A stretch of 64,000 nucleotides of DNA from Saprospiraceae bacterium (GTDB lineage: Bacteria; Bacteroidota; Bacteroidia; Chitinophagales; Saprospiraceae): contig JAEUUP010000089.1 of the NCBI GenBank assembly GCA_016787525.1, forward strand, positions 1-64,000, written 5' to 3'. A model generated the notes under the pieces. That model was given only the letters and a program-made list of their open reading frames with translations, was not told where the DNA came from and did not search any database. The position numbers and the translations under genes were made by a program. Below, in pieces: positions 1 to 9,690 of this stretch; positions within the stretch are counted from its first letter, which is position 1; each line of letters starts with the position of its first letter.

Positions 1-161
1 ATTCAAATGATGGCAATAAATACGTATTGTTTTGTTTTCTAACTCTACTCTTTCTACTTTTAATTCAGGTAGGTTCAAGAGTAATTCATATACTGTAGTA
101 TCCATTCACTAAGATACCACAAAAATTGTCACAGAACGAAATAAAAAAACTATTTATCAAA

Positions 162-668
162 ATGAAAAAACTATTTATCCTAATTGCAAGTATCCTTGTT
201 ACATCTTTGGCAATGGCGCAAGATGGCAAAAGTAAACCCAGCCCCGCAGCAATAGCAACAGGCAAAATAGGTGACAAAACCATCACAATCACTTATGCTC
301 AGCCTGCCGTTAAGGGTAGGGAAATCTGGGGCAAACTCGTCCCTTACAACCAAGTTTGGCGCACTGGTGCTAATGAAGCAACGACTTTTGAAGTAGATAA
401 AGATGTAAAAATAGAAGGTCAAGACCTCAAAGCAGGAAAATATAGCCTTTTCACAATTCCTACTGAGGGGGGCGAATGGACAATTATTTTCAACTCGGTT
501 ATCAAACAATGGGGAGCATACAGCTACGATGCCAGCAAAGATGTGCTCCGCGTAAAAGTCAAATCTGCCAAATCTGAGAATTTGGTAGAGCGTTTGACAT
601 TCAATGTAGCCAGCGATTCAGTTATTTTAACTTGGGAAAAACTGAGTGTTTCTTTCAAAGTGCAATGA
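162..668 (+). CDS. Secreted DUF2911 family protein
   Basis: This 168-residue protein has a lysine-led hydrophobic signal peptide ending near SLAMAQ, and then one DUF2911 domain over the rest. Family hallmarks visible are KPSPAA near the mature start, the block YAQPAVKGREIWGKLVPY, the WRTGANEAT segment and the C-terminal LTFNV/LTWEKL strands. DUF2911 proteins are common exported proteins of Bacteroidota with no established biochemical role. The start at the second methionine is chosen because the signal peptide begins there; an in-frame ATG 36 bases upstream adds residues that spoil the signal sequence. One copy of the dispersed 10-mer encodes the TEG of IPTEGGEW. The gene is convergent with the kinase gene and shares a terminator with it. 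Confidence 0.85.
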   Translation: MKKLFILIASILVTSLAMAQDGKSKPSPAAIATGKIGDKTITITYAQPAVKGREIWGKLVPYNQVWRTGANEATTFEVDKDVKIEGQDLKAGKYSLFTIPTEGGEWTIIFNSVIKQWGAYSYDASKDVLRVKVKSAKSENLVERLTFNVASDSVILTWEKLSVSFKVQ

Positions 669-681
669 TTTCGATCTAAAT

Positions 682-714
682 AATATTGGCGAGAGTAGAA
701 ATCTCGCCAATATT
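682..714. terminator. Bidirectional hairpin terminator between convergent genes
   Basis: A perfect 13-bp stem AATATTGGCGAGA / TCTCGCCAATATT (682-694 and 702-714) with a 7-nt loop lies between the DUF2911 gene and the convergent kinase gene, overlapping the kinase stop codon. Confidence 0.75.
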
Positions 715-3700
715 ATACCATTTTAATAACCAATACGACCTCTACCCCATCACTCGTATCATAAATATTGAGCCTGTATTTTTCTCCATAAATTTGATTT
801 AGAATATGAATACGCCGCTTGGCAAGGTTAATACCCATAGATTGATACTCATTATATTCTGTATGTTGTTCTAATTTTCTAAATCCCATCCCATTGTCTT
901 TGACGCGACAATAGATTTCACTGGCTTTCTTATCAAAAACAATAACAATATCACCTATTCTATCATCTGGGAGCGATGAAATGCCATGTCTAACTGCATT
1001 TTCAACAAAAATTTGCAACAAAAGAGGCGGTAATAACTTTTGTTGTACATCTATGGTCTCATCAATTTTAATATTGTATTCAAATTGTCCTTCAAATCGT
1101 TTTTGTTCTAAAAGCAAATAGTCATTCAGATAATGTGCTTCTTTTTCTATACTAATAAACTCCTCTTTACCCAAATTTAAAGATGAACGAATAAAACGTG
1201 CCAAACGAGGCAGTTGAATCTTAACGCTTTCAATATCTTTTTTATAAACAAAAGTCAAGATACCATTCAAAGCGTTGAACACAAAATGAGGGTCAATCCG
1301 CGCTCGTATTGCTTCTTGTTCCCATTCTAACTGCTTGCGTTCCAATGCTAATCGCTCCTCCGCACGCTGCAATACGCGCTGCTGTTTTAGAGATTTTCTA
1401 CGGTTAAGCCATCGAAAAAACTCAAAAGTTAAAGCAGCAAAAATGAGCCAATAAATAAATATAGCCACTGTTGTTCGATAAATAGCACGTGGAACCTCGA
1501 ACCTTGCTCGGATGGGTTTACTCCAAATATGGTCTCCACGACTCGTTTCTACTTCCAAGAGGTATTGACCGCTATTCAATGCAGCCAGTGGAAGTGTAAA
1601 TTCCTCGCGGGTAGTCATAGAGTCCTGTTTCTCGATAATACCATCACGCCATAATTTATAGCGATAAGTCATGACCTCACCATTGCAATAGGCAATGGCA
1701 CGGAAATTAAATTTTATTTCACTCTCTTGGTCAAACCAACCATAGCGCAATCGTAAAAATGTATCAGGTTGAATCAAATAAGGCATTGGTTTTACAAGCC
1801 TGATGAGTGGAACGCTCCGTTGAATTTTTAAATCATTGATTTTGAACGAATAAACACCATCGTTTGAAGCGATGTATAACTTATCACCATCTAATAATAA
1901 ATCATTTACAAACAATGAAGACTGCAAGTCCTTACCACCAAATATAAGTGGATACATCAGAGTTGGGTCATTAGGATCGAACTTCAATCGGGTAACACCT
2001 TTAGCTGTTCCTATAAAAATCGTTTGTTCGTCGAATTTGATAGCGCGATTACAACTATTATTGCTCAATCCATGCTCTTCTGTCCAATTTTTAATAATTT
2101 TTCCATCTTTTACCAAAAATACACCATTACCTGTTGTTGTACAAAGCAAGTAATCATCTCGTAGAATAATAATATTATTGACCGTTGTTTCAAAATTTTC
2201 TTTCAAAAACGTTAAATTTTGGCTACCTTTTTTCAAAAAGCAGACCCCCTCAGTACCGCCAAACCACATAGTACTGTCCTCACCTTCTGCTATGCAATAA
2301 TAACGAGTACGATTGCTCCCCCAATAAGTTTTAAATTTTGCTCGATTTTTTGATACTAAAGTTAACTCATTAATTCGACTCGAAACAGTATATACACGTC
2401 TATTTTTTGCAAAATGTACATTTTTAAAAGCAGTCATCGTATTGAGTAACTCCGAAATATTGTACACTTTATTTTTATTTTCAGACGAGTAAGTCTCCCA
2501 CTTTTCAGGTAGCTTCACATCCAGTTCTAATGATTCTAAAATAGGCGAGTTTTTTTGAAAATACTGAGGGGGAGGTTTTTTTGAAAAATCTGGAAAATAA
2601 TCGAGCCTATAATTGTCTGTTTGCAGCCAAAGATCAGTCGCATTTGGAAAAATAATACGTTGGATTCGTACATCCCACAAGCCCTTGACTCTAATCCTTC
2701 GATATATTTCCTGTTTATCTTTATCCCAAAAATTAAGCGTATTTGGATAAGTCCCCATCACGATATGACCTCTAGGGTTTATTGCCAACGCATTAACTTC
2801 TTGACTTTCAAGACCTTGAAGTTTACTAATGACTGTAATATTGTCATAACCTACTGGAAAGAAAAGCACACCTTTGCCTAAAGTACACACCCAAACATTG
2901 CCTTCATTGTCTCTAAACACGTGAGAGACATGGGCTTCTGCTGGCTGAAAAGTCATTTTTTTCTTACCATTGAGGTCAATTGTATAAAAACCATTGGTCA
3001 CACCAATCCAGAGATTACCTTGAGCGTCAGCCGTGATACTACGGATATATTGTTTTTTGAAAATCCTTTTATCAATAATCTTAGTAAAAACACCATTTTT
3101 AAATTCAAAAATACCATCATCCGATTCTATAATAAGTCTATCATTGCTCTCAAAAAAACGACCTAACTTGGTTGATTTGTTAGAAAAGACGACCCAATCT
3201 ACAAATGAATCACGTTGTGCATCATAACGTCGAAAAGTATCACCCGCTAAATAAATTCCATGGTTTTTGTCTCGAAAAATGCCCATCACTTGCTTACTTT
3301 GGTCCATGAGGTTATAATTTCTAACTTGCCCATTGGGTAAAATACGCTTCATAATGTATCGTTCAACCAAAATCCAAACACTACTATCGGTCGCTTGCTT
3401 AATCGAAGTGAGATAAGCACTGCCATTTGTCTCTTGCCAATTGCCCCATTCTCGGTAGCTAGTAATTTTTTCAGTCTCTGTATCGAAATAAGATAAACGC
3501 CCATTAATCGTATGAAACCAAATACGTCCTTGCAAATCTTCTGTACCTGAAATGATTTCATTGTCAGCTAACCCATTCAAAATATTAAAATTTTGGAAAG
3601 TCCGACCATCGAACCGAGTCGCTCCACTTGCTGTGCAAAACCAGATATATCCCTTTGAATCTTGAAAACAGGTATAAACAGTATTATTGGGCAAGCCGTC

Positions 3701-3811
3701 ACGGATAGTGAATTGCCTAAATTCATATGGGATACGTACCTGCCCATAAATATGGGTTGGCATCAACAACGCAGTCAATGAGGTAAGTAATATATAAACA
3801 TAGTGGCGCAA
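713..3811 (-). CDS. Reg_prop beta-propeller / LytS-type sensor histidine kinase
   Basis: The 1032-residue protein starts with a signal peptide (to about residue 24, ending IYGQ). It then has a long periplasmic beta-propeller of two-component-regulator (Reg_prop) repeats, with units such as GLPNNTVYTCFQDSKGYIWFCT, to about residue 690. A Y_Y_Y-type Ig-like domain, one transmembrane helix near 765-790, a coiled coil and a LytS/YehU-type His_kinase domain follow. The phosphoacceptor region is IDPHFVFNALNGI; ATP-binding signatures are ENAVRHGI, VKDNGMGF and GINLAKRRI. It lacks a receiver or AraC output domain, so it needs a separate LytTR-type regulator, which is not next to it. Such sensors usually read extracellular carbohydrate or envelope signals; the ligand here is unknown. 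Two motif copies are inside (TEG and PQY frames). It is divergent from the caspase-like gene. Confidence 0.88.
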   Translation of the reverse strand: MRHYVYILLTSLTALLMPTHIYGQVRIPYEFRQFTIRDGLPNNTVYTCFQDSKGYIWFCTASGATRFDGRTFQNFNILNGLADNEIISGTEDLQGRIWFHTINGRLSYFDTETEKITSYREWGNWQETNGSAYLTSIKQATDSSVWILVERYIMKRILPNGQVRNYNLMDQSKQVMGIFRDKNHGIYLAGDTFRRYDAQRDSFVDWVVFSNKSTKLGRFFESNDRLIIESDDGIFEFKNGVFTKIIDKRIFKKQYIRSITADAQGNLWIGVTNGFYTIDLNGKKKMTFQPAEAHVSHVFRDNEGNVWVCTLGKGVLFFPVGYDNITVISKLQGLESQEVNALAINPRGHIVMGTYPNTLNFWDKDKQEIYRRIRVKGLWDVRIQRIIFPNATDLWLQTDNYRLDYFPDFSKKPPPQYFQKNSPILESLELDVKLPEKWETYSSENKNKVYNISELLNTMTAFKNVHFAKNRRVYTVSSRINELTLVSKNRAKFKTYWGSNRTRYYCIAEGEDSTMWFGGTEGVCFLKKGSQNLTFLKENFETTVNNIIILRDDYLLCTTTGNGVFLVKDGKIIKNWTEEHGLSNNSCNRAIKFDEQTIFIGTAKGVTRLKFDPNDPTLMYPLIFGGKDLQSSLFVNDLLLDGDKLYIASNDGVYSFKINDLKIQRSVPLIRLVKPMPYLIQPDTFLRLRYGWFDQESEIKFNFRAIAYCNGEVMTYRYKLWRDGIIEKQDSMTTREEFTLPLAALNSGQYLLEVETSRGDHIWSKPIRARFEVPRAIYRTTVAIFIYWLIFAALTFEFFRWLNRRKSLKQQRVLQRAEERLALERKQLEWEQEAIRARIDPHFVFNALNGILTFVYKKDIESVKIQLPRLARFIRSSLNLGKEEFISIEKEAHYLNDYLLLEQKRFEGQFEYNIKIDETIDVQQKLLPPLLLQIFVENAVRHGISSLPDDRIGDIVIVFDKKASEIYCRVKDNGMGFRKLEQHTEYNEYQSMGINLAKRRIHILNQIYGEKYRLNIYDTSDGVEVVLVIKMV

Positions 3812-4055
3812 TTGAAAAATGTTTTAGGCAAAAATAAAAGACATAATGATTAAGCGTGTATATAAATCAATTTTTCAAAATTAAATATCGAATAAAAGTA
3901 ATTATGGTTTAATTTTTGATATATCATTTTTTAAAAATGACATTAAAACTCTTTTTTAATTAAATGATTATCAAATAATTATTACTCGCAAAAATTCAGT
4001 ATAAATCATTTTTACTTAAAGGTAACCGATTCTTGAACTCAAATTTCAATTTCGC

Positions 4056-5330
4056 ATGAAAAAACTTATTCTATTACTTCTCTTACTGAGGGGGGTAACT
4101 CCAAGCAACGCTCAATGTTTAAGTGGCAATTGTAACAATGGATATGGTTCAGCCATTTTCAAAAAGAAAGGGGGCGTACGTTTCACAGGTCAATTTCAAA
4201 ATCGCAAACCTCATGGTCAAGGCAAAGCTGTTTATCCTGACGGAACTCGATACGAAGGTACTTGGTTCAATGGCACTATGAATGGTGTTGGCACATTGAC
4301 CCTAAGCGACGGTACCGCATTAAGTGGGGTTTGGCGTAATAGCCGTTTTTTGGGTACAGATACGTCTTTTCTACGAGAAAATACTTATGCTGCCATTTCT
4401 TCAACACCGACTCCGCCAAAAACTGAGAATATTACTATAGTCGAGTCATCGCAACCCACTGAAAAGGAAACAGTCACCCGAGTTGATGAATTTGAGGCAA
4501 CGACACCTGCTCAAACCACCTCACCTACTGTAGTAGAAATTCTCCCTAATAATGAATCGAGCCTCACTCTTCCGAAAGTATGGACTTTGGCTGTTGGTAT
4601 TTCTAACTACGAATTGCCTAGTATCCTGACCTTAAAGTATCCACACAGCGATGCTTTTAGAATGTATGCCTTTTGGAAAAGCCCTGAAGGTGGCTCACTT
4701 GACGACAAACATTCGCAAGTGCTTGTCAACGACCAAGCAACCAAGCAAGGTATATTAGACTCGATGCGTCAGATGTTTATGCAAGCTGCACCCAACGATT
4801 TGGTTGCCTTTTTCTATTCAGGACATGGCTTGAAAGGCGCATTCTTACCAACAGATTATGATGGCAACAATGTTCGCCTGTTTCATACAGAAGTAAATGA
4901 CTTGTTATCTGCATGTCCAGCTAAATACAAACTCGTTATTGCCGATGCGTGCAATTCAGGTAGTTATTTGGCTGTAAAATCGCCTACTAAAAGTATTTTT
5001 GAGTCATCTTCACAACGAGACGTACAAGATGCTTTTTTCCGTGAATTGAATCGTGCAAGCGCAGGAACTGCATATATTTTATCGTCACAAGCCGATGAAG
5101 AATCGCTTGAGGTTTCGACACTCCATCAAAGTATTTTCAGCTATTTTGTACTGAGGGGTATGAAAGGTGAGGCTAATACCAATGACGATGAGGTCATTAC
5201 GATTAAAGAATTATTTGACTATGTTTATCAAAAAGTAACAACCTATGCCAAAAGCTTAGGTAAAATACAAACCCCAGTATTGAAAGGTAATTTTGATCCT
5301 AATATGCCCGTAGCAATGATTCGCAAGTAA
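4056..5330 (+). CDS. Secreted MORN-repeat caspase-like peptidase (C14 family)
   Basis: This 424-residue exported protein has a leucine-rich signal peptide cleaved near SNAQ (residue 20). MORN-type repeats follow (about 44-90; FTGQFQNRKPHGQGKAVYPDG, then YEGTWFNGTMNGVGTLTLSDG), then a Thr/Pro/Ser-rich linker (about 108-168) and a caspase-like p20 domain (about 174-424). The catalytic dyad is visible: His257 in FFYSGHGL and Cys299 in VIADACNSGSY. Bacterial secreted metacaspase-like proteins are widespread in Bacteroidota, but their substrates are mostly unknown. The signal peptide itself contains a copy of the dispersed motif, encoding LRG in place of purely hydrophobic residues, and a second copy encodes LRG at VLRGM. 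A divergent sensor kinase lies upstream; a functional link is not shown. Confidence 0.88.
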   Translation: MKKLILLLLLLRGVTPSNAQCLSGNCNNGYGSAIFKKKGGVRFTGQFQNRKPHGQGKAVYPDGTRYEGTWFNGTMNGVGTLTLSDGTALSGVWRNSRFLGTDTSFLRENTYAAISSTPTPPKTENITIVESSQPTEKETVTRVDEFEATTPAQTTSPTVVEILPNNESSLTLPKVWTLAVGISNYELPSILTLKYPHSDAFRMYAFWKSPEGGSLDDKHSQVLVNDQATKQGILDSMRQMFMQAAPNDLVAFFYSGHGLKGAFLPTDYDGNNVRLFHTEVNDLLSACPAKYKLVIADACNSGSYLAVKSPTKSIFESSSQRDVQDAFFRELNRASAGTAYILSSQADEESLEVSTLHQSIFSYFVLRGMKGEANTNDDEVITIKELFDYVYQKVTTYAKSLGKIQTPVLKGNFDPNMPVAMIRK

Positions 5331-5348
5331 GTAGTAAGTACCAAATAA

Positions 5349-5405
5349 GAGGTATGAAATATGTAAATACTCCTCGATAAAAATACTTTTCATATTTCAT
5401 ACCTC
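5349..5405. repeat. 15-bp inverted repeat between caspase-like gene and nnrD/E
   Basis: GAGGTATGAAATATG (5349-5363) is repeated in exact inverted form at 5391-5405, separated by 27 nt. The right arm covers the last codons of the convergent nnr gene. It could act as a bidirectional terminator, but there is no clear T-tract. Confidence 0.45.
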
Positions 5406-6898
5406 ATATTTAGAAAGGCTTGACTTAAATTTTCTACAATATCACTCGCCAACATTGCCTCTTGCCCTTTTGTTTGAGCCGCATAGTCACCTGCCAGTCC
5501 GTGAATATAAACACCAATAATAGCTACCATTTTAGGTTCATAACCTTGAGCCAGTAAACCCGTAATGATGCCAGTCAATACATCACCGCTACCAGCCGTT
5601 GCCATACCTGCATTACCAGTTGAATTAAAATAGCATACCCCCTCAGTATCTGCAACAATAGTATGTGCGCCTTTTAATAAAATATTGATTTTCAGCTCTT
5701 TAGACTTCGTTCTCAAGAGCTCTAATCGCTCAAAGTCATTTACTGTTTTACCAAATAAGCGTTCAAACTCTTTAGGATGAGGTGTCAAAATAGAACTCTC
5801 AGGAATCAAATCGAGCCATTCAGGATTTTCGGAAAGGATATTCAAAGCATCCGCATCTAATACTAATGGATGTTCCGATTGCTCTAAGTACCCCCTCAGT
5901 ATTTCGGCCATTTTCGTACTTTTAGTGATGCCACAACCTATACCAATTGTTGTAAATTTCTGACTATCAATTACTTTGGTTAGTTCATTCTCCTGGTCAT
6001 CTCCAAACAGCATAGCTTCTGGAATACCCAATTGAAGAATAACTCGATTGCTCAATGGTGTCTGAATAGTCAACAACCCTACCCCTACCCGCATACAGGC
6101 TCGTGCAGCTAAAAGGGCTGCACCTGCCATCCCTACGCTACCTACAACCAATAGAGCATGACCAAATACACCTTTGTGAGCAAATTTTTTCCTTTTTTTG
6201 ATGAACGGCTGAATAAAAGTTTTAGTAATAAAGTAGTTTTGAATAGATACCTGTTTTACAAAGTTGCAATGTAAACCAATACTTCTATAGGCAAATTGAG
6301 GCACATATGGCTCATTTTCGGGCAATAAAAAAGCTAATTTGGGTAATTCAAACGACAATACTTGTTTGGCTTTAATTATACCTCCCACAGTATGTTTATC
6401 GGCAAACAAACCAGAGGGAATATCTACTGATACTATCTCTGCTTCTGATTGATTGAGCATCTCAAAAAAAGAAGTCCAATAGCTACTAACAGGTCTTGTC
6501 AGACCACTTCCCAATATTGCATCAATAATAATGACATCATAGGTAATGATAGGAAAGGATTGATGTTCAAATATCTCCCCCCTCAGTATAGGAACATTCA
6601 ATTCGTTGAGTTTCTCTAAATTTTTTGTAAAATCGACTGACTCGTTCTTTGTAATATGGCATATAAAAACACTGACTTGATACTGCAAAAGATGTAAAAA
6701 CCGGGCTATTACTAACCCATCTCCACCATTATTCCCTGTGCCACAGAGCAAAATGATAGGTTTTGAAGTATCATAAAGACTTATAAACCATTCTGTAAAA
6801 ACGCTCGAAGCCCTCTCCATCAAATCATAAGAGGAAATGGGTTCATTGTCTATTGTGTATGAATCCCACGCACGTATCTGTTCAGTAGTCAGTAACAT
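5390..6898 (-). CDS. nnr: Bifunctional NAD(P)HX epimerase / ADP-dependent NAD(P)HX dehydratase
   Basis: This cytosolic repair enzyme converts damaged NAD(P)H hydrates back to NAD(P)H: the N-terminal YjeF_N half epimerises the R and S forms and the C-terminal carbohydrate-kinase-like half dehydrates the S form at the expense of ADP. Of 502 residues, about 1-210 hold the epimerase signatures (LLCGTGNNGGDGLVIARFL, DAILGSGL, VSVDIPSGL) and about 230-502 the kinase-fold half (GHALLVVGSVGMAGAALLAARA, DADALNIL, TPHPKEF, LKGAHTIV, GNAGMATAGSGDVLTG). The start MLLTTEQIRAWD is chosen because the family begins there; an ORF extension of 15 codons overlaps the upstream terminator hairpin. Three motif copies encode TEG once and LRG twice, all in loops (for example SDTEGVCY and YEILRGYL by position). 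Confidence 0.93.
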   Translation of the reverse strand: MLLTTEQIRAWDSYTIDNEPISSYDLMERASSVFTEWFISLYDTSKPIILLCGTGNNGGDGLVIARFLHLLQYQVSVFICHITKNESVDFTKNLEKLNELNVPILRGEIFEHQSFPIITYDVIIIDAILGSGLTRPVSSYWTSFFEMLNQSEAEIVSVDIPSGLFADKHTVGGIIKAKQVLSFELPKLAFLLPENEPYVPQFAYRSIGLHCNFVKQVSIQNYFITKTFIQPFIKKRKKFAHKGVFGHALLVVGSVGMAGAALLAARACMRVGVGLLTIQTPLSNRVILQLGIPEAMLFGDDQENELTKVIDSQKFTTIGIGCGITKSTKMAEILRGYLEQSEHPLVLDADALNILSENPEWLDLIPESSILTPHPKEFERLFGKTVNDFERLELLRTKSKELKINILLKGAHTIVADTEGVCYFNSTGNAGMATAGSGDVLTGIITGLLAQGYEPKMVAIIGVYIHGLAGDYAAQTKGQEAMLASDIVENLSQAFLNMRYEI

Positions 6899-6909
6899 AT
6901 CAAATAGTT

Positions 6910-6949
6910 TAATAAATAAAGAAAGCCCGCTTGCTGTTGACAAGCGGGC
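6910..6949 (-). terminator. Rho-independent terminator of the dockerin-protein gene
   Basis: On the minus strand a 9-bp GC-rich stem GCCCGCTTG / CAAGCGGGC (6941-6949 with 6925-6933, 7-nt loop) is followed by a T-rich run (TTTCTTTATTTATT). It follows the gene ending at 7019 and precedes nnr. Confidence 0.8.
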
Positions 6950-7018
6950 GAATCGGTATGTGGGATTATAATCTGTCAGGCGGTGCCGAGCAAATTATAG
7001 CGTGTTAATGTATTTATT

Positions 7019-9217
7019 TTATTTTACAACTTGCATTTTTTTCGTAATCTTACCTTTTTCTGTCATTACTTCTGCAATATACATACCAGGTGTAAAATTA
7101 TCGAAATAAACGGTAGCTTGTTTGCCTTTGATATTGTTTTGACGGCTCACCTCTTTACCCATCATATCCACAATCCGAAGTGATTCGATATTATTGATAC
7201 CATTTAAATAAAAACTCATGAAATCACTTGATGGATTTGGAAACATCAATAAGTCAGTTTCTTTCATCGGTTCGTCCTTTTTCGCTATTTTGATTGGAAT
7301 AGCAATGTCCTTACCTTCAATCATCAAACGACGACCTTGATTATCCATCAAATAAACATCATTAATTCGGAAACGCACCATAGGCTTATCACCTGTTTGG
7401 AAACCTGCTACGTCATCAATTACTACACCACGAATCTTACTGACTTCACCATGGCCGCTGACACCTCTATTCTGGCTACGAGCAATGCCAGCTTCAATAC
7501 GCCCTCTATTCACCAATTTACTCATGGCCAAATAGGCATCATAGCGAGAAAGCCAATTGGATTGTAAAAAATCAACTGAGATGGTGTTTTCTTCTATCAA
7601 ATCAGCATCATAGCCTACTGAAAAACTGAGTCCTCGTGCATCAACCGCTGGCAAATCTTCAGTGCCTACAAGCACTGTAATTTCAATCATATCGCCTTGA
7701 GCAGCTGAGTTAGTTGTCGTCAATACATGTAAACGAATTTTAGTCGTTTCAGGTGTTTTCTCAGCAACAACTGAATTTATTTTTCCGTAGTTAGCACTAA
7801 TCATTAGTGTATCTAAGTGGCTAATGACACCATCACCATTCAAATCTGCATTTTTTGCATTAATACCATTTTGAAGCGTCTGCTGCCAATTTTCTGCATA
7901 TGTAGGTATCCATGAGCCATCTCTATCTGCTCTATTAGGTCCGTATTGACCTATTGCATTACCAACTGTCAATAAATCCCACATGTCAACGATACCATCT
8001 CTGTTGGCATCTCCAGGAAAAACACAATCCGTTGAACAGATTAATGCACCCACAGGTTGGAGTCTAACATTGATTGTCACAGTTTTACAATTTGAACCCA
8101 AAACACAATAGTCAACTTCAAAACTATCGAAATCACCAGATGTAGGTGGTGTATAACTAATTTCGCCTTTGGCGCTGATAGTGTATCGTCCGCCCTCATT
8201 TGTGATACCACCTTGACGGGAGACAAAAGACCATGTTCGATTACTAATACTACTTTCTAAGGGAATATTGTATTTGAACTCATACGGAGTGCCATGGAAA
8301 GCAACTATCTCGAAAGCATCCGCTACAGGTTCATAATTTGCTATGGTTGTGTGTACTGTTGCAGTTTCTTTTGTACCATCTGCGTAAGTTACTTCATAAT
8401 CAAAGTTGAAAACACCTTTAAAACCATTATTCGGAATTATTTGAAGATGACCATTTTGTAGATTCATAACACCACAATCTCTGGTTGAGGCATTCTGGAC
8501 TTGAATATCAATAATAGGTTTTGCAAGGCTATCGTTTTGATAAACGTTAATATCTTTTGTACTATTGATTGGCATGTAAACATAATCATCTTTCAAGAAA
8601 ACAGGGACAGGTCTATCCACAACATCGACAACAACATCATAAGATTTCATTAAACCATTTTGCTCCACAAGGAATCCAAAACGAGACTCACCTGATGCAT
8701 CTAAACGCGGCGTATAATAGTACACCCCACTTCCAGGATCACCTACCCAAGAAGCAGCACCTTGAGGGTTTTGAGAAGGACTAGCTGTATTTTTAGGTAC
8801 TGTAAATATAATCTTCTCGCCAGGACGAGTAAAAAGTTTTACTGTTTGATAATCAGGAAGATTGGATTCAAAGACATGTATGGTTGCTAAACCACAATCA
8901 TAATGACCTGCATTATCTGTTAGCGTATAGTTTACCAATGCAACACCTTTGAAATCCTTATCTGGAGTGAAGACAACAGATGACTTATCCGCACTGATAC
9001 GTGCTGTACCATGGTTCGATAACACAATTTTGTCCAACCGTTTGACTCCATTGGCTGTGACATCATTTGACAATACATTGATAATAAAGTCTGTTGCGTT
9101 TACAGTCATGTGAGCATAGTCATCCTTCGCCTGCACCTGAGAGAATGCAAGTATAGGCATCATTGAGACGACTATTGCTACAAACATCCTATATGTTATA
9201 AGCATGGGTGTTTTCAT
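7019..9217 (-). CDS. Secreted multidomain protein with dockerin-like and cohesin-like domains and a T9SS sorting tail
   Basis: The 732-residue protein has an N-terminal signal peptide (hydrophobic, ending FSQ). Repeated Ig/cadherin-like modules follow (about 30-390; AKDDYAHMTVNATDFIINVLSNDV, VALVNYTLTDNAGHYDCG and similar). A dockerin-like pair of Ca-binding loops comes next (GDANRDGIVDMWDLL and DLNGDGVISHLDTLMISANYGK, about 400-480). A cohesin-like domain lies at about 490-630 (GDMIEITVLVG, DARGLSFSVGYDADLIEEN). The C-terminal domain is type-A T9SS (LLMFPNPSSDFMSFYL to GKITKKMQVVK), which would direct transport across the outer membrane and surface attachment. Dockerin and cohesin in one chain could allow self-association. 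It contains no copy of the dispersed motif despite its 2.2 kb. The ligand is unknown. Confidence 0.82.
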   Translation of the reverse strand: MKTPMLITYRMFVAIVVSMMPILAFSQVQAKDDYAHMTVNATDFIINVLSNDVTANGVKRLDKIVLSNHGTARISADKSSVVFTPDKDFKGVALVNYTLTDNAGHYDCGLATIHVFESNLPDYQTVKLFTRPGEKIIFTVPKNTASPSQNPQGAASWVGDPGSGVYYYTPRLDASGESRFGFLVEQNGLMKSYDVVVDVVDRPVPVFLKDDYVYMPINSTKDINVYQNDSLAKPIIDIQVQNASTRDCGVMNLQNGHLQIIPNNGFKGVFNFDYEVTYADGTKETATVHTTIANYEPVADAFEIVAFHGTPYEFKYNIPLESSISNRTWSFVSRQGGITNEGGRYTISAKGEISYTPPTSGDFDSFEVDYCVLGSNCKTVTINVRLQPVGALICSTDCVFPGDANRDGIVDMWDLLTVGNAIGQYGPNRADRDGSWIPTYAENWQQTLQNGINAKNADLNGDGVISHLDTLMISANYGKINSVVAEKTPETTKIRLHVLTTTNSAAQGDMIEITVLVGTEDLPAVDARGLSFSVGYDADLIEENTISVDFLQSNWLSRYDAYLAMSKLVNRGRIEAGIARSQNRGVSGHGEVSKIRGVVIDDVAGFQTGDKPMVRFRINDVYLMDNQGRRLMIEGKDIAIPIKIAKKDEPMKETDLLMFPNPSSDFMSFYLNGINNIESLRIVDMMGKEVSRQNNIKGKQATVYFDNFTPGMYIAEVMTEKGKITKKMQVVK

Positions 9218-9690
9218 CTTACAGATGTTTTAAAAATTGTAAATAAAAAAATTTTCCTTAAAGTATGTTCAGAAATTATCCACCAAAACACGTATTGACA
9301 TATTTTTTTATTAAAAATTCAATATTTCATCAACTTATAAAAGTCTACTAGAAAGTGTATTGAAGTTTTCAGTGTAAAAAAAAAATGCCTAAAAAGTGAA
9401 TAATAAAAAATAAAATAAAAATAAAAACGTAATTTTGATGTTCACGGGATGGATGCTATAAATCGGGAAGATAATGTAGTTATCTTTAGTGATAGATGAG
9501 CTACAAATACCGTACCAAAAATAAAACTACAGAAAATTTATCATATACTAAATTCATAAATCTTTCACAAAGATAAAGAAATTTTAAGCAAAAAATCAAC
9601 TAAATTATTCCATATTTTAGATTTTTTTTGTCTTAGGCTCAATTAGGTCTTATTGTGATCGGTCTAACTTAGAAATTATCGTTCAAATTC
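9218..9690. other. AT-rich intergenic region, no gene seen
   Basis: This 473-bp, very AT-rich spacer separates two divergent genes (dockerin-like protein on -, helical unknown on +). I see no convincing ORF, RNA gene or canonical TAnnTTTG promoter close to either start. It presumably holds the divergent promoters. Confidence 0.5.
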
